The notes beneath the pieces were generated by a model. It had not been told where the DNA came from, made no database searches, and saw only the letters and a program-made list of their open reading frames with translations. DNA of 64,000 nucleotides from Actinomadura rudentiformis (GTDB taxonomy: Bacteria; Actinomycetota; Actinomycetes; Streptosporangiales; Streptosporangiaceae), in assembly GCF_008923185.1 (NCBI RefSeq), contig NZ_WBMT01000003.1:62001-126000 (forward strand), written 5' to 3'. Positions 23,883 through 37,783 of this stretch are shown here, one piece after another; position 1 is the stretch's first letter, and every line of letters starts with the position of its first letter. The position numbers were made by a program, and so were the translations under genes.

Positions 23883-25457
23883 TCACGGGCGCGCTCCGAT
23901 CTCGGCGACGTTGCCGGTGGGGGCCGGATCCTTCTTGTCGACCCGGCTCAGGGTCTGCTCCACCGACGGGTTGATCACGTTCAGCACCGGCTGCGGGAAG
24001 AATCCCATCACCACGATGAGCGCGATGATCGGCCCGACCGCCCACACCTCGCGGGTGGACAGATCGGCCATGCCCTTGACCTTCTCGGTGGGAGGCCCGC
24101 CCATCGTCCGCTGGTACATCCAGAGGATGTAGATGGCGGCGAGGATGATGCCCGTCGTGGCGATCAGAGCCGGCACCTTGTAGCGGGTGAACGTCCCGGT
24201 CAGCACCAGGAACTCCGACACGAACGGCGCGAGGCCCGGCAGCGACAACCCCGACAGCCCGGCGACCAGGAACATCCCGGCGAGCCTCGGGGCCTCCTTC
24301 TGGACGCCGCCGTACGCGTCGACCCGGGCCGACCGGCGCCGGACGATCATGAAGCCGACGATCAGGAACAGCGCGCCGGTGGAGAAGCCGTGGTTGACCA
24401 TGTAGAGCGCGGCACCCGACTGGCCCTGCGAGGTCATCGCGAAGATGCCCAGCACGATGAACCCGAAGTGCGAGATCGAGGTGTAGGCGACCAGCCGCTT
24501 CAGGTCGACCTGCCCGATCGCGAGCACCGCGCCGTAGATGATGCTGATCACGGCCAGGGTGAGGACCACCGGGGTCGCCCAGTTGGCCGCGCCAGGGAAG
24601 AGCTCCAGGCAGAACCGCAGCATCCCGTACGTGCCGACCTTGTCCAGCACGCCCACGATCAGTACCAGCGCGCCGGCCGGGGACTGCCCGGCGGCGTCCG
24701 GCAGCCAGGTGTGCACCGGCACCATCGGCGCCTTGATCGCGAACGCGATGAAGAAGCCCACGAAGAGCCACTTGGCCGTGGTGGGGTCGATGTTGAGCTT
24801 GCTCAGCTCGCTGAACAGGAACGTGCCCTGCCCGAGCCCGCCCTCGCTCGCCGGCTTGGCCGACAGCGGGTAGAGCCAGATCACCGCGACGAGCATGATC
24901 AGCCCGCCGAACAGCGAGTAGAGCAGGAACTTCACCGCGGCGTACGAGCGCTGCGCGCCGCCGTAGGACCCGATGATGAAGTACACCGGGATCAGCATCG
25001 CCTCGAAGAAGACGTAGAAGAGGAAGACGTCGGTCGCCGCGAAGACGCCGATCATCATCGACTCCAGCGCCAGGATCAGCACGAAGTACGTCTTCACCGA
25101 GCGCCTGGCGGGCACGTCGACGCCGCCCGACCGGTCCGCGTCGTTCCACGAGGCCAGGATGACCAGCGGGACCAGCACCACCGACAGCAGCACCAGCGTC
25201 AGCGCGACGCCGTCCACGCCGACCGCCCAGTGGACCCCGAACTGCTTGATCCACCAGTAGGTCTCGTCGAACTGGAACCGCGCCCCGCCGGTGTCGAACT
25301 GCGACGCCATCACACCGGCGACCACCGCGACCACCAGCGAGACACCGAGCGCGACCCGCTTGACCAGCTCATCGCCCCCGCGTGGCAGCAGCCCCACGAT
25401 CAGCGCGCCGAGCAGCGGCAACGCGATGAGGACGCTCAGCCAGGGAAAGTCTTCCAT
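23883..25457 (-). CDS. nuoM: NADH-quinone oxidoreductase subunit M
   Basis: 524-residue antiporter-like subunit of complex I. Family segments include DGVALTLVLLSVVLVPLVIL, KAPMVPVHTWLPDAAGQSPA, and DLKRLVAYTSISHFGFIVLG, with the channel Lys residues and the conserved Glu in FEAMLIPVYFIIG. ATG 25455-25457 shares its first base with the nuoL stop. Extending the frame upstream runs into nuoL and is not used. Confidence 0.95.
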   Translation of the reverse strand: MEDFPWLSVLIALPLLGALIVGLLPRGGDELVKRVALGVSLVVAVVAGVMASQFDTGGARFQFDETYWWIKQFGVHWAVGVDGVALTLVLLSVVLVPLVILASWNDADRSGGVDVPARRSVKTYFVLILALESMMIGVFAATDVFLFYVFFEAMLIPVYFIIGSYGGAQRSYAAVKFLLYSLFGGLIMLVAVIWLYPLSAKPASEGGLGQGTFLFSELSKLNIDPTTAKWLFVGFFIAFAIKAPMVPVHTWLPDAAGQSPAGALVLIVGVLDKVGTYGMLRFCLELFPGAANWATPVVLTLAVISIIYGAVLAIGQVDLKRLVAYTSISHFGFIVLGIFAMTSQGQSGAALYMVNHGFSTGALFLIVGFMIVRRRSARVDAYGGVQKEAPRLAGMFLVAGLSGLSLPGLAPFVSEFLVLTGTFTRYKVPALIATTGIILAAIYILWMYQRTMGGPPTEKVKGMADLSTREVWAVGPIIALIVVMGFFPQPVLNVINPSVEQTLSRVDKKDPAPTGNVAEIGARP

Positions 25458-27379
25458 CAGACGTTCACCACCAGGAGCGCCGCCACGACAAGAGCTGCGC
25501 CGAAGAACATGGACAGGGCATAAGAACGGGCGAAGCCGGTCTGGACGCGCCGGACCCGGCCCGAGGTGCCGCCGATCCCAGCCGCGAGGCCGTTCACCGC
25601 GCCGTCCACGCCCCGGTTGTCGAACCAGACCGCCAGCCGGGTCAGCCACTGGCCGGGCCGCATGAGCAGCGACTCGTTCAGGGCGTCCCCGTAGAGGTCC
25701 TTGCGTGCGGCGACCGTGACGAACGAGCCCTTCGGCGCCTCACGCGGCACCGGCCGGGCCCCGTACTGCCGCCAGGCGATCCCGACGCCGATGAGCATCA
25801 GCACGAACGTCGCGATGCCCGGCCCGGTGATCGGCTTGAAGCCGTGGTGCTCGGGCTCGCCCACGACCGGCGCCAGGAAGTCGGAGAAGCCGCCGAGGAT
25901 CAGGAAGCCGCCGGCGAACACCGACCCGACCGCCAGCACCATCAGGGGCACGGTCATGACCTTGGGCGACTCGTGCGGGTGCGCGTCCTCGTCCCAGCGC
26001 TTCTCGCCGTAGAACGTCATGAACATCACGCGCGACATGTAGTACGCGGTGATGCCCGCGCCGAGCAGCGCGCACGCACCGAGGATCATCCCCGAGGTGC
26101 CGCCCTTCTCGAACGCGGCCTCGATGATGCCGTCCTTGGTGAACCAGCCCGACAGCCCCGGGAAACCGATGATCGCCAGGTAGCCGAGCCCGAACGTGGC
26201 CCACGTCAGCACCATCATCGAGCGGAGCGCGCCGTAGTGGCGCATGTTGACGTCGTCCTTCATGCCGTGCATGACCGACCCGGCTCCGAGGAACAGCCCC
26301 GCCTTGAAGAAGCCGTGCGCGATGAGGTGCGCGATGGCGAAGGCGTATCCGGCCTTGCCGAGCCCGGCGGCCAGGTGCATGTAGCCGATCTGCGACATCG
26401 TCGAGCCGGCCAGCGCCTTCTTGATGTCGTCCTTGCCGGTACCGATGATCGCACCGGCGAGCAGCGTGGCGGCTCCGACGATCGTCACGACGAGCTGCGC
26501 CGTCTCGGACATCTCGAAGATCGCCGCGGACCGCACGATCAGGTAGACACCGGCGGTCACCATGGTGGCCGCGTGGATGAGCGCCGACACCGGCGTCGGG
26601 CCCTCCATCGCGTCCAGCAACCAGGACTGCAGCGGGAGCTGGGCCGACTTGCCGCACGCACCCAGCAGCAACAGCAGGCCGATCGCGGTCGCCGTGCCGG
26701 TGCCGAGCTTGGAGGCGAGCCCCACGTGCTCGGCGCCCGTGCCCAGGATCTGGTCGAACGAGACGGTGCCGAACGTGGCGAACATCAGCATGATCGCCGC
26801 GACCAGGCCGAAGTCGCCGACCCGGTTGACCACGAACGCCTTCTTGGCCGCGGTGGCCGCGGTCGGCTTGTACTGCCAGAACCCGATCAGCAGGTACGAG
26901 GCGAGACCCACGCCCTCCCAGCCGATGAACATCGCGACGTAGTTGTCACCGAGCACCAGCAGCAGCATCGCCGCGACGAACAGGTTCAGATAGGCGAAGA
27001 ACTTCCGCCGTTCCTGATCGTGCGCCATGTAGCCGATGGAGTAGATGTGGATCAGCGAGCCGACCCCGGTGATCAAGAGCACGAAGCTGATGGACAGCGG
27101 GTCCACCAGCAGCCCCATGTCGACCTTGAACGAGCCGACGTCGAAGAACTCCCAGAGGTGCAGGGTCCGGCGGCGCTCCTCGGCGCCGTAGCCGAGCATC
27201 TGGACGAACATCACCGCGCCGACCACGAACGAGCCGACCGACATCAGCACGCCGAGGAGGTGTCCCCACTTGTCGGTGCGGCGCCCGCCCAGCAGCAGGA
27301 TCGCCGCGCCCGCCAGCGGGAGCGCTATGAGGAGCCAGGCGAGCGCCTGAACTCCTTCTGCTTCCAATCCAGCCTTCAC
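25457..27379 (-). CDS. nuoL: NADH-quinone oxidoreductase subunit L
   Basis: 640-residue largest antiporter-like subunit with the long lateral helix at its C-terminus. Recognised by [40 protein letters not shown] with [17 protein letters not shown], and [20 protein letters not shown] 27377-27379 is preceded by GAGG with 8-nt spacing, 9 bp after the nuoK stop. Confidence 0.95.
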   Translation of the reverse strand: MKAGLEAEGVQALAWLLIALPLAGAAILLLGGRRTDKWGHLLGVLMSVGSFVVGAVMFVQMLGYGAEERRRTLHLWEFFDVGSFKVDMGLLVDPLSISFVLLITGVGSLIHIYSIGYMAHDQERRKFFAYLNLFVAAMLLLVLGDNYVAMFIGWEGVGLASYLLIGFWQYKPTAATAAKKAFVVNRVGDFGLVAAIMLMFATFGTVSFDQILGTGAEHVGLASKLGTGTATAIGLLLLLGACGKSAQLPLQSWLLDAMEGPTPVSALIHAATMVTAGVYLIVRSAAIFEMSETAQLVVTIVGAATLLAGAIIGTGKDDIKKALAGSTMSQIGYMHLAAGLGKAGYAFAIAHLIAHGFFKAGLFLGAGSVMHGMKDDVNMRHYGALRSMMVLTWATFGLGYLAIIGFPGLSGWFTKDGIIEAAFEKGGTSGMILGACALLGAGITAYYMSRVMFMTFYGEKRWDEDAHPHESPKVMTVPLMVLAVGSVFAGGFLILGGFSDFLAPVVGEPEHHGFKPITGPGIATFVLMLIGVGIAWRQYGARPVPREAPKGSFVTVAARKDLYGDALNESLLMRPGQWLTRLAVWFDNRGVDGAVNGLAAGIGGTSGRVRRVQTGFARSYALSMFFGAALVVAALLVVNV

Positions 27380-27388
27380 CAGCGCACC

Positions 27389-27688
27389 TCAGTACTTCAG
27401 CAGGTTCGCGTCGTCCACCGACGAGGACCTGCGGGTCCGGAAGATGGTCATGATGATCGCGAGGCCCACCACGACCTCGGCCGCCGCCACCACCATCACG
27501 AAGAACGCGATGATCTGGCCGTCGAGGTTGCCGTGCATGCGGGAGAACGACACGAACGCGAGGTTCGTGGCGTTGAGCATGAGCTCGACGCACATGAACA
27601 CCACGATCGCGTTGCGGCGCACGAGCACGCCGACCGCGCCGATGGTGAACAGGAGCGCCGAGAGGGCCAGGTAGTGCCCGGGACTCAT
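27389..27688 (-). CDS. nuoK: NADH-quinone oxidoreductase subunit K
   Basis: 99 residues, three membrane helices. The conserved Glu residues of the proton path lie in [20 protein letters not shown] and [22 protein letters not shown] overlaps the nuoJ stop (ATGA). Normal length for the family. Confidence 0.95.
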   Translation of the reverse strand: MSPGHYLALSALLFTIGAVGVLVRRNAIVVFMCVELMLNATNLAFVSFSRMHGNLDGQIIAFFVMVVAAAEVVVGLAIIMTIFRTRRSSSVDDANLLKY

Positions 27689-28614
27689 CGACCAGCCTCG
27701 CCTTCGTTCGACGGGAGCACCGGTGTCCCGGCCTTGACCTCCCGCGCCTCGGCCTCCGCGCCCTCGGCCTCTTCCGTCACGGCCTTCACGGCGGCCACGT
27801 CCTGCTCGAGCGCCTCCTCCTCGGTCCCGCCGTACAGGTCGGCGTGCCGGGAGGCGGTGTCGGTGCGGGCCGCGATGACCGGGTTGACCGACAGCTCGGA
27901 CGGCGTCCCGTCGGGCAGCAGCGCGGGCATGTCGACCGCGTTGTGCCGCGCGTACGTACCGGGGCCGGGCAGCGGTCCGGGGTGTTGACCCGACACGCCG
28001 GCCGCTCCAGCCGCATACGTCTCGAACCGCTTCTTCGACAGGTCCCGCTGGGTCGGCTTGGGCGTGGTGCGCTCGCGGTGCGCCAGCACCATCGCGCCGA
28101 GCGCGGCGGTGATCAGCAGCGCGCTCGTCGCCTCGAACGCGAACACGTACTTGCCGAACAGCAACCGGGCCAGGCCGACCACGTTGCCTTCACCGTTGGC
28201 CTGCTTGAGGCCCGCCGAGTCGCTCACCGCCGCGTCCCCGAGACCGAAGACCAGCAGCACCAGGAAGCCGATCCCGGCGACGCCCGCCCACAGCCGCTGC
28301 CCGCGGATCGTCTCCACCAGCGAGTCGGTGGAGCTCACCCCCACGAGCATCAGGACGAACAGGAAGAGCATCAGCACGGCGCCGGTGTAGACGATCACCT
28401 GGACGAACGCGAGGAACGGCGCGTCCTGGATCGCGTACAGCGCCGCCAGCGACAACATCACGACCGCCAGCATCAGCGCGGAGTGCACCGCCCGCCGCAT
28501 GAAGATCATGCCGAGCGCGGCGAGCACCGACGCGATCGCCAGCACCCAGAAGAAGAACGGCTCGCCCGGCTGCGCGTCGGCGACCTGGGCGACCGTGACC
28601 ACGTCCGCCCTCAC
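27685..28614 (-). CDS. nuoJ: NADH-quinone oxidoreductase subunit J
   Basis: 309 residues. The first 185 are the five-helix NuoJ core ([40 protein letters not shown]). The remaining 120 residues are a soluble, acidic, Ala/Glu-rich tail ([20 protein letters not shown]) absent from the E. coli protein, which has about 184 residues; a longer tail is common in actinobacteria. GTG 28612-28614 overlaps the nuoI stop. Confidence 0.95.
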   Translation of the reverse strand: MRADVVTVAQVADAQPGEPFFFWVLAIASVLAALGMIFMRRAVHSALMLAVVMLSLAALYAIQDAPFLAFVQVIVYTGAVLMLFLFVLMLVGVSSTDSLVETIRGQRLWAGVAGIGFLVLLVFGLGDAAVSDSAGLKQANGEGNVVGLARLLFGKYVFAFEATSALLITAALGAMVLAHRERTTPKPTQRDLSKKRFETYAAGAAGVSGQHPGPLPGPGTYARHNAVDMPALLPDGTPSELSVNPVIAARTDTASRHADLYGGTEEEALEQDVAAVKAVTEEAEGAEAEAREVKAGTPVLPSNEGEAGR

Positions 28615-29234
28615 TTCTTCTCACCCTCTTCGCGACGCTTCCTGCGGGCACGCTTCTCGCGGGCCACCGCGGCGTCCACGCTCGCGCGCCCGCCGCCCTC
28701 GCTCGGCACGCCCGGACCCTCGTCCGGCTGGAGGCCGAGGCGGTAGTAGTCCTCCTCGGTCTCGCCGAGGCGCATCGCGTGCGGCGGCGTCTCCATGCCC
28801 TCGCGGAGCGGCGCCAGCAGCATGTCCTTGGTGTAGATGAGGCTCTCGCGGCTGTCGTCGGCGAGCTCGTACTCGTTCGTCATCGTGAGCGCCCGCGTGG
28901 GGCACGCCTCGATGCACAGCCCGCACAGGATGCAGCGCAGATAGTTGATCTGGTAGACGCGGCCGTACCGCTCACCCGGCGAGTAGCGCTCGTCCTCGGT
29001 GTTGTCGGCGCCCTCGACGAAGATGGCGTCGGCGGGACAGGCCCAGGCGCACAGCTCGCAGCCGATGCACTTCTCCAGCCCGTCGGGCCAGCGGTTGAGC
29101 TGGTGCCGGCCGTGGAACCGCGGTGCGGTCGGCTTCTTCACCTCGGGGTACTGGACGGTCTCGCTCTTGGTGAACATCTGGTGGAACGAGACCCCGAACC
29201 CCTTGACCGGGTTCAGGAAGTCAGTGAAGCCCAC
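28611..29234 (-). CDS. nuoI: NADH-quinone oxidoreductase subunit I
   Basis: 207-residue ferredoxin-like subunit carrying two 4Fe-4S clusters: [12 protein letters not shown] (Cys56, 59, 62, 66) and [12 protein letters not shown] (Cys101, 104, 107, 111). GTG 29232-29234 is preferred over upstream codons because AAGGAGGT lies six bases before it. This start makes the gene overlap nuoH by 14 bp. The C-terminus is basic ([16 protein letters not shown]), an actinobacterial extension. Confidence 0.95.
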   Translation of the reverse strand: MGFTDFLNPVKGFGVSFHQMFTKSETVQYPEVKKPTAPRFHGRHQLNRWPDGLEKCIGCELCAWACPADAIFVEGADNTEDERYSPGERYGRVYQINYLRCILCGLCIEACPTRALTMTNEYELADDSRESLIYTKDMLLAPLREGMETPPHAMRLGETEEDYYRLGLQPDEGPGVPSEGGGRASVDAAVAREKRARRKRREEGEKK

Positions 29235-30606
29235 TGGTGACCTCCTTACGAGAGGTAGTGGTCTTTCCGTGGTAGTGGGGCGCGTCCATCGGCGGCACCG
29301 GGAATCCGCCCGCCGCGGCCACGTCGGCGGGAGCGGCGGGCTGCCCGGCGGCGCCGGCTCCACCGCCCGCCAGGTCCGGCACGATCTGCTTCTCCTTGTC
29401 GCCGTCGCCGCGGGCGGTCTCCCAGACCAGCGTGACGACGATGATCACACCCAGCACGATCGCGGAGTAGATCGAGATCTGGCCCATGTCGTAGCCCTCG
29501 TTCTTGAAGGCCCGGATGGTGGCGACCAGCAGGATCCAGCCCAGCGAGAAGGGCATCAGCACCTTCCAGCCGAGCTTCATCAGCTGGTCGTAGCGGACCC
29601 GCGGGAGCGTGCCGCGCAGCCAGATGAAGAAGAAGATGAACGCGACGAGCTTGAGGACGAACCAGAGCACCGGCCACCAGCCCTGGTTGGCTCCCGCCCA
29701 CACCGTGGAGATCGGCGCCGGGGCGCGCCAGCCGCCCAGGAAGAGCGTGGTGCACAGCGCCGACAGCGTCGCGAGGTTGATGTACTCCGCGAGGAAGAAC
29801 ATCGCGAACTTCAGCGACGAGTACTCGGTGTGGAAGCCTCCGACGAGCTCGCCCTCACCCTCGGGAAGGTCGAACGGGATGCGGTTCGACTCGCCCATCA
29901 TCGTGATCACGTAGACCAGGAACGACGGGAACAGCAGGAGCACGAACCACTTGTCGGCCTGCGCGTTGACGATGCCGGTCGTCGACATGGTCCCCGCGAA
30001 GAGGAACACCGCGACGAACGACAGGCCCATCGCGATCTCGTACGAGATGACCTGCGCCGACGAGCGCAGCCCGCCGAGCAGCGAGTAGGGCGACATCGAC
30101 GACCAGCCCGCCAGCACGATCCCGTAGACGCCCATCGACGACATCGCCAGCACCAGCAGGACCGCCACCGGCAGGTCCGTGCCCTGCAGCGCGGTCTGGT
30201 GACCGAAGATCGAGACCGTCGGGCCGAACGGGATGATGGCGAACGAGATGAACGCCGGCACCGCGGAGATGATCGGCGCCAGAATGAAGACGATCTTGTC
30301 GACCTGGCGGGGGACGATGTCCTCCTTGAGCGCCAGCTTCACGCCGTCCGCGAGGCCCTGCAGCAGGCCGAACGGGCCGGCGCGGTTGGGCCCGACGCGC
30401 AGCTGCATCCGGCCGATGACGCGGCGTTCCATCCACATGGACATCAGCACGGTGACCACGAGGAAGACGAAGATGGCCAGCACCTTGCCGCCGATCAGCC
30501 ACCACGGGTCCTTGCCGAAGGTGGTGAGCGTCGGGTCGGTGGCGGCCGGTCCGGCAACGGCCGTGACCTCCGCGGCGGCCGTGGCCAGGGTGGCGTGCAG
30601 ACTCAT
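29221..30606 (-). CDS. nuoH: NADH-quinone oxidoreductase subunit H
   Basis: 461-residue membrane subunit forming the quinone-binding site with NuoB and NuoD. Segments [37 protein letters not shown], and [20 protein letters not shown] are strongly conserved. The last 70 residues are a soluble Ala/Pro-rich tail. ATG overlaps the nuoG stop (ATGA). Confidence 0.95.
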   Translation of the reverse strand: MSLHATLATAAAEVTAVAGPAATDPTLTTFGKDPWWLIGGKVLAIFVFLVVTVLMSMWMERRVIGRMQLRVGPNRAGPFGLLQGLADGVKLALKEDIVPRQVDKIVFILAPIISAVPAFISFAIIPFGPTVSIFGHQTALQGTDLPVAVLLVLAMSSMGVYGIVLAGWSSMSPYSLLGGLRSSAQVISYEIAMGLSFVAVFLFAGTMSTTGIVNAQADKWFVLLLFPSFLVYVITMMGESNRIPFDLPEGEGELVGGFHTEYSSLKFAMFFLAEYINLATLSALCTTLFLGGWRAPAPISTVWAGANQGWWPVLWFVLKLVAFIFFFIWLRGTLPRVRYDQLMKLGWKVLMPFSLGWILLVATIRAFKNEGYDMGQISIYSAIVLGVIIVVTLVWETARGDGDKEKQIVPDLAGGGAGAAGQPAAPADVAAAGGFPVPPMDAPHYHGKTTTSRKEVTSGLH

Positions 30607-33029
30607 CGGGAGCCTCCAGAGGAGATCTTGACCACGGTTCCCGCGGCCACGCCAAGATCGCGGTAGAGGGCACAGCCGGCCGAGTTCGTCGGCAGCCAGA
30701 CCACCCGGTCCGGCAGGTCGGCGGTGACCTCCAGCGGCAGCGTGACCTCGCCGTGCCCGGCGGACACGACGACCGAGGCGTCAGAGCCGGTCGCGCCGAT
30801 CTCGGCGGCGGTCGCGGGCGACAGCCGCACCACCGCGGGCTTGGCCGTGCCGGCCAGGTACGGCTCGCCGTCCTGCATCCTGCCCTTGTCGAGCAGCAGC
30901 CGCCAGGTGGCCAGCAGTGCCTCGCCGCGTTCGGGCTGCGGCTGGGCGCCCTGCGCCACGTTCGGCGCCGCGGGCCGCTCACCCCGGTAGGCGCCGAGCA
31001 TGGCGAGCTCGCGCCGCGCGGCCTCCGGTCCCGGCAGCGCCAGGTGCACGTCCATCTCGTTCGCCAGCGCGTCCAGGACTCGCAGGTCGGACATGCGCCC
31101 GGTGGACTTGAGCACGACCTCGAACGGGCGGCCGCGGCCCTCCCAGTCGACGAACGTGCCGGACTTCTCGGCGACCGCCGCGACCGGCAGCACCACGTCG
31201 GCGCGGTCGGTGACCGCGCTGACCCGCTGCTCCAGGCTCACCACGAAGGGCGCGGCCTCCAGGGCGGCCAGCGCCGCCTGCGGGTCCGGCAGGTCGTACG
31301 GGTCGAAGCCGCCGACCAGCAGCGCCTCCCGGTCGCCCGTCGCCGCGGCCGCGAGGATCTCGCCCGTGTCGCGTCCGGGCGCGGACGGCAGCTCGGCGAC
31401 GCCCCACGTGCGCGCCACCTCGGCGCGCGCGTCGGCGTCGGTGACCGGGCGGCCGATCGGCAGCAGCCCGGGCAGCGCCCCGGCCTCGATCGCGCCGCGC
31501 TCACCCGCCCGCCGCGGCACCCAGACCAGCCGGGCGCCGGTGACCTGCGCCAGCCGGACCACGCTGGAGAGCGCGCCGGGGGCGGCCGCCAGCCGCTCGC
31601 CGACCATGATGATCGACCCGGCCGGCAGCGTGTCGCCGGCGGAGGTGACCAGCTCGCCGAGCACCTCGGCCTCGGCGCCCGGCCGGGCCGGCAGCAGCGT
31701 GCCGCCGACCTTCTCCAGACCCCGGGTGGCGTAGGGGGCGACCGCCAGGACCTTCAGCCCCTTCTTGCGGAACGCCTTGCGGAGCCGCAGGAAGACGATC
31801 GGCGACTCCTCCTCCGGCTCGAACCCGGCCAGCAGGACCGCCGGCGCGTTCTCCAGATCGGAGTAGGAGACCTCGATGTCGCGGCCCGCGACCGAGGAGG
31901 CCAGGAACTCGGCCTCCTCGCGCGAGTGCGGCCGGGCGCGGAAGTCGACGTCGTTGGTGCCGAGCGCGATGCGGGCGAACTTGGCGTACGCGTAGGCGTC
32001 CTCCAGGGTCACCCGCCCGCCGGTCAGCACGCTCGCCTTGCCGCGCGCCCGGGCCAGGCCCTCGGCCGCGATCGTGAGCGCCTCCGGCCAGGAGGCGGGC
32101 TCCAGCACGCCCTCCTCGTTGCGGACGAGCGGGTGGTTGAGACGGTCGGGCTGGGTGGCGTAGGTGAACGCCCACCGGCCCTTGTCGCAGTTCCACTCCT
32201 CGTTCACCTGCGGGTCGTCACCGGCCAGCCGCCGCGTGATCTTGCCGCGCCGGGAGTCGGCGCGCATCGCACAGCCGGACGCGCAGTGCTCGCAGGTGGT
32301 CGGCGTCGACACCAGGTCGAACGGCCGCGACCGGAACCGGTAGGCCGCGCCGGTCAGCGCGCCGACCGGGCAGATCTGCACGGTGTTGCCGGAGAAGTAG
32401 GACTGGAACGGTTTGTCCTCCGCCGCGCCGACCTGCTCCTTGGCGCCGCGTTCGAACAGGTCGATGAACGCGTCGCCGGCGATCTGGTCGGAGAACCGGG
32501 TGCACCGGGCGCACTGGATGCAGCGCTCCCGGTCGAGCAGCACCTGGCTGGACAGCGGGATCGGCTTGGGGAACGTCCGCTTGGTCTCGGTGAACCGCGT
32601 CTCGCCCCTGCCGTTGGACATCGCCTGGTTCTGCAGGGGGCACTCGCCGCCCTTGTCGCAGATCGGGCAGTCCAGCGGGTGGTTGATGAGCAGCAGTTCC
32701 ATGACGCCGTGCTGCGCCTTGTCGGCCACCGGCGAGGTCAGCTGGGTCTTGATGACCATGCCGGGCATCACGGTGGTCGTGCAGGACGCCTGCGGCTTGG
32801 GCATCCCCCGCCCGTTGCCCGCGTCCGGGATCTCCACCAGGCACTGGCGGCAGGCCCCGACGGGGTCGAGCAGCGGATGGTCGCAGAAGCGCGGGATCTG
32901 GATGCCGAGCAGCTCGGCGGCCCGGATGATCAGCGTGCCCTTGGGCACCTCGATCTCGAAGCCGTCGATGGTGACCGGCACCATCTCCTCCGCCTTTGTC
33001 ACCGCCTTCTTGTCATCGGTGACGGTCAT
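30603..33029 (-). CDS. nuoG: NADH-quinone oxidoreductase subunit G
   Basis: 808-residue iron-sulfur subunit of the peripheral arm. N-terminal 2Fe-2S ([20 protein letters not shown]), then the His/Cys 4Fe-4S region ([19 protein letters not shown]) and [25 protein letters not shown] site follows as the head of the molybdopterin-oxidoreductase-like domain, in which the cofactor is lost in complex I. ATG 33027-33029 overlaps the nuoF stop. Confidence 0.95.
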   Translation of the reverse strand: MTVTDDKKAVTKAEEMVPVTIDGFEIEVPKGTLIIRAAELLGIQIPRFCDHPLLDPVGACRQCLVEIPDAGNGRGMPKPQASCTTTVMPGMVIKTQLTSPVADKAQHGVMELLLINHPLDCPICDKGGECPLQNQAMSNGRGETRFTETKRTFPKPIPLSSQVLLDRERCIQCARCTRFSDQIAGDAFIDLFERGAKEQVGAAEDKPFQSYFSGNTVQICPVGALTGAAYRFRSRPFDLVSTPTTCEHCASGCAMRADSRRGKITRRLAGDDPQVNEEWNCDKGRWAFTYATQPDRLNHPLVRNEEGVLEPASWPEALTIAAEGLARARGKASVLTGGRVTLEDAYAYAKFARIALGTNDVDFRARPHSREEAEFLASSVAGRDIEVSYSDLENAPAVLLAGFEPEEESPIVFLRLRKAFRKKGLKVLAVAPYATRGLEKVGGTLLPARPGAEAEVLGELVTSAGDTLPAGSIIMVGERLAAAPGALSSVVRLAQVTGARLVWVPRRAGERGAIEAGALPGLLPIGRPVTDADARAEVARTWGVAELPSAPGRDTGEILAAAATGDREALLVGGFDPYDLPDPQAALAALEAAPFVVSLEQRVSAVTDRADVVLPVAAVAEKSGTFVDWEGRGRPFEVVLKSTGRMSDLRVLDALANEMDVHLALPGPEAARRELAMLGAYRGERPAAPNVAQGAQPQPERGEALLATWRLLLDKGRMQDGEPYLAGTAKPAVVRLSPATAAEIGATGSDASVVVSAGHGEVTLPLEVTADLPDRVVWLPTNSAGCALYRDLGVAAGTVVKISSGGSR

Positions 33030-34327
33030 CGGGCGGCACCTCCCCACAGCGTGGACTTGGCCGGGTCGAACGGGCAGCCGCCCTGCTCGAAGTGCTGGAG
33101 GTACTCGTCGCGGAAGAGCTTGATGGACGAGACCACCGGGCTCGTCGCACCGTCGCCCAGCGCGCAGAACGAGCGGCCGAGGATGTTGTCCGACAGGTCG
33201 AGGAGGGTCTCCAGGTCCTCTTCCTTGCCGTCCCCGGCCTCCAGGCGCTTGAGCATCTGCTTGTACCAGTAGGTGCCCTCGCGGCACGGCGTGCACTTGC
33301 CGCACGACTCGTGCGCGTAGAACTCCGACCAGCGCAGCACGGCCCGGACGACGCAGGTCGTCTCGTCGAAGATCTGCAGCGCCCGGGTGCCGAGCATCGA
33401 GCCCGCGGCTCCCACCGACTCGAAGTCGAGGGGAACGTCCAGGTGCTGGTCGGTGAAGATCGGGGTGGAGGACCCGCCGGGCGTCCAGAACTTCAGCCGG
33501 TGGCCCTCGCGGATCCCGCCCGCCATGTCGAGGAGTTCGCGCAGAGTGATGCCGAGCGGCGCCTCGTACTGCCCGGGCTTGGTCACGTGCCCCGACAGCG
33601 AGAAGATCCCGAAGCCCTTGGACTTCTCGGTGCCCATCGAGGCGAACCAGTCCGCGCCGTTCTCCACGATCGAGGGAACCGAGGCGATCGACTCGACGTT
33701 ATTGATCACAGTGGGACCGCCGTAGAGTCCCGCGACCGCCGGGAAGGGGGGCTTCAGCCGAGGTTGGCCGCGGAACCCTTCCAGCGAGTCGAGCAGCGCC
33801 GTCTCCTCGCCGCAGATGTACGCCCCGGCGCCGGTGTGCACGACCAGTTCGAGGTCGTAGCCGCTGCCGAGGATGTCCTTGCCGAGGTAGCCGGCCTCGT
33901 ATGCCTCCGCGACCGCCGCCTGAAGGCGCCGGATCACGTGCAGCACCTCGCCGCGCACGTAGATGAACGCGTAGTTGGAGCGGATCGCGTAGGAGCTGAT
34001 GATGACGCCCTCGACCAGCACGTGCGGGTTGGCCATCATCAGCGGGATGTCCTTGCACGTGCCCGGCTCGGACTCGTCGGCGTTCACGACCAGGTACCGC
34101 GGGTTGGGGCTGGTCGGCGGCAGGAACCCCCACTTCATCCCGGTGGGGAAGCCCGCGCCGCCGCGGCCGCGCAGACCGGAGTCCTTCACCGCCTGCACGA
34201 TGGTGTCCGGCTCCATGTCGAACGCCTTGCGCAGGGCCTTGTAGCCGCCCTCGCGCTCGTACGCGGCGCGCGTGAAGGAGTCGCTCTGGTCCCAGTTCTT
34301 GGTGAGAACGGGGGTCAGCGTCGTCAC
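33026..34327 (-). CDS. nuoF: NADH-quinone oxidoreductase subunit F
   Basis: 433-residue flavoprotein that oxidises NADH. FMN/NADH site [18 protein letters not shown] (51-68), a second Gly-rich segment [20 protein letters not shown], and the N3 4Fe-4S motif [12 protein letters not shown] in the C-terminal part. GTG 34325-34327 overlaps the nuoE stop (GTGA). Confidence 0.95.
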   Translation of the reverse strand: MTTLTPVLTKNWDQSDSFTRAAYEREGGYKALRKAFDMEPDTIVQAVKDSGLRGRGGAGFPTGMKWGFLPPTSPNPRYLVVNADESEPGTCKDIPLMMANPHVLVEGVIISSYAIRSNYAFIYVRGEVLHVIRRLQAAVAEAYEAGYLGKDILGSGYDLELVVHTGAGAYICGEETALLDSLEGFRGQPRLKPPFPAVAGLYGGPTVINNVESIASVPSIVENGADWFASMGTEKSKGFGIFSLSGHVTKPGQYEAPLGITLRELLDMAGGIREGHRLKFWTPGGSSTPIFTDQHLDVPLDFESVGAAGSMLGTRALQIFDETTCVVRAVLRWSEFYAHESCGKCTPCREGTYWYKQMLKRLEAGDGKEEDLETLLDLSDNILGRSFCALGDGATSPVVSSIKLFRDEYLQHFEQGGCPFDPAKSTLWGGAAR

Positions 34328-35108
34328 TTGTTCTCACCTTCCTGGCTGCCGGGCTTGACCGCGCCGCCGATGGGCTTGCCGGGCTCGTTCGGCGGCGGAT
34401 CGGTGATCTCGCGCGGCTTGACCGGCTCGTGCGGCTGCTGCCCGTTGTCCCCGTTCGGCTCGGGGGCGGTCCAGCCGCGCTCCTTGGCGAGCGCGAGACC
34501 GACCAGCGACTCGGCTCCGGCCTGGAGCCCCTCGCCGGCCCTGCCGTCCGGGAACCCCGCCAGCACGCGGGAGGCCTCCTTCCAGCTGCACAGGCTCTTG
34601 GGCCCGCGTGAAGGAAGCACTTCCTTACCGGAACGCAGGTCGTCGACCAGTTCCTTGGCCTTGCCGGGAGTCATGTTGTCGAAGAACTCCCAGTTGACCG
34701 TCATCACCGGCGCGAAGTCGCAGGCCGCGTTGCACTCGATGCGCTCCAGCGACACCTTGCCGTCCGGCGTGGCCTCATCGTGGCCGACGCCCAGGTGGTC
34801 GCTGACCTCGTTCCAGATCTGGTCGCCGCCCATCACCGCGCAGAGCGTGTTGATGCAGACGCCCACGTGGTACTCGCCGACCGGGGCCCGCTTGTACTGC
34901 GTGTAGAAGGTGCTGACGCCGGTGACCTGGGCGGGGGTGATGCCCAGCTGCTCAGCGCAGAACTCGATGCCGTCCTGGGTGATGTGCCCGTCCACCGACT
35001 GCACCAGGTGCAACATCGGCAGCAGCGCCGACCGGGGCTTGGGATAGCGCCCGATGATCTCCTTGGCGTCCGCTTCGAGGCGCTCACGCACGTCGGGTTC
35101 ATAAGCCA

Positions 35109-35109
<1 letters not shown>
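34324..35109 (-). CDS. nuoE: NADH-quinone oxidoreductase subunit E
   Basis: 261-residue thioredoxin-fold 2Fe-2S subunit (cluster N1a) with ligands Cys85, Cys90, Cys126 and Cys130 (CINTLC and CNAAC). After residue 165 there is a soluble Pro/Gly-rich extension (PNGDNGQQPHEPVKPREIT) not found in short NuoE proteins. ATG 35107-35109 overlaps the nuoD TAA by one base. Confidence 0.95.
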
Positions 35110-36454
<1,345 letters not shown>

Positions 36455-36458
<4 letters not shown>

Positions 36459-37234
36459 ACGTACGACCTCCGCTCATCTGGCGGCGGGATCTCGGCGCCG
36501 CGGTACTCGACGGGGATGCCGCCGAGCGGGTAGTCCTTGCGCTGCGGGTGGCCGACCCAGTCGTCCGGCATCTCGATGCGGGTGAGCGCCGGATGCCCGT
36601 CGTAGACGATCCCGAAGAAGTCGTAGGTCTCCCGCTCGTGCCAGTCGGCGGTCGGGTAGACCGGGACGAGCGACGGGATGTGCGGGTCGGCGTCGGGGCA
36701 GGTCGACTCCAGCCGGACGCGCCGGTTGTGCGTGATCGACAGGAGGTGCACGACCGAGTGCAGCTCGGCGCCGGTGTCCTGCGGGTAGTGCACGCCGGAG
36801 ACGCCGGAGCACAGCTCGAACCGCAGCGACGGCTCGTCCCGCATGGTCCTGGCGACCGCGGCCAGGTGCTCGCGCTTGACGAAGAACGTCATCTCGCCCC
36901 GGTCGACCACGACACGCTCGATCGCATCGCCGAAGTCGGGCCCCGCTTTCTCCGGGGACGACCCCGGACCCCCAAGAGCACGTTCCAGCTCGTCGGCGAC
37001 CTCGTCGAAGACGCCCGCCTCGGCGGCGCCCTCCGGCCCGCCGTAGGGGCGCGGAGTGGAGACCTTCGGCGACTGCCGGACGACCAGGCCGCCGTAGCCG
37101 GAGGTGTCACCGGTGGTCTTGGCGCCGAACATGCCCATGCGGGCGACCGGCTGCTCCTTGCGCTCCTCCTCGGAGTGCGCCGGCAACTGGTCCGCGGCCT
37201 GCTCCGCCTGCTGCTCTGGATGCTGAGAACTCAT
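36455..37234 (-). CDS. nuoC: NADH-quinone oxidoreductase subunit C
   Basis: 259-residue 30-kDa-type subunit. The signature is [20 protein letters not shown] followed by [20 protein letters not shown] and [11 protein letters not shown]. The N-terminal 80 residues (Gln/Glu-rich, then [18 protein letters not shown]) extend beyond E. coli NuoC and are typical of actinobacteria. ATG 37232-37234 shares a base with the nuoB stop. Confidence 0.95.
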
Positions 37235-37782
37235 CAGAGGGTCCCCTGTCCAAGCAGCGGGAGCTGGCGGCGCTTGGCCTCTTCCAGCTGCTCGATCTGC
37301 TTCGCGCGCTGCGGGCCGAGCTTGGTGTTCTGGATCTTGTCGTGCAGCTTGAGGATCGCGTCCAGGAGCATCTCCGGCCGCGGCGGGCAGCCGGGCAGGT
37401 AGATGTCCACCGGGACGATGTGGTCGACGCCCTGCACGATCGCGTAGTTGTTGAACATGCCGCCGGAGGAGGCGCACACGCCCATCGCGATGACCCACTT
37501 GGGCTCGGTCATCTGGTCGTAGATCTGCCGGAGCACCGGGGCCATCTTCTGGCTCACCCGGCCGGCAACGATCATCAGGTCGGCCTGCCGCGGCGTCGCC
37601 GACGCCCGTTCCATCCCCCAGCGGGAGAAGTCGTGGCGGGGGTCGCCGGTCGCCATCATCTCAATCGCGCAACACGCGAGGCCGAAGGTGGCGGGCCACA
37701 CCGAACTCTTGCGCGCCCACCCGGCGACCTGCTCGACGGTCGTCAGCAGGAAGCCGCTGGGGAGTTTCTCTTCAAGACCCAT
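37234..37782 (-). CDS. nuoB: NADH-quinone oxidoreductase subunit B
   Basis: 182-residue subunit that holds cluster N2, the last electron carrier before quinone. Ligands Cys37-Cys38 ([10 protein letters not shown]), Cys103 (MGVCASSGG) and Cys132 (LPGCPPRPE) are all present. ATG 37780-37782 begins one base after the nuoA stop. Confidence 0.95.
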   Translation of the reverse strand: MGLEEKLPSGFLLTTVEQVAGWARKSSVWPATFGLACCAIEMMATGDPRHDFSRWGMERASATPRQADLMIVAGRVSQKMAPVLRQIYDQMTEPKWVIAMGVCASSGGMFNNYAIVQGVDHIVPVDIYLPGCPPRPEMLLDAILKLHDKIQNTKLGPQRAKQIEQLEEAKRRQLPLLGQGTL

Positions 37783-37783
37783 A

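Noticed and set aside
22115..30666. Long plus-strand open frames opposite nuoH-N (up to about 700 codons)
   Set aside because: They mirror the third-position GC of the true genes on the minus strand, are Arg/Glu/His-rich and show no family motifs.
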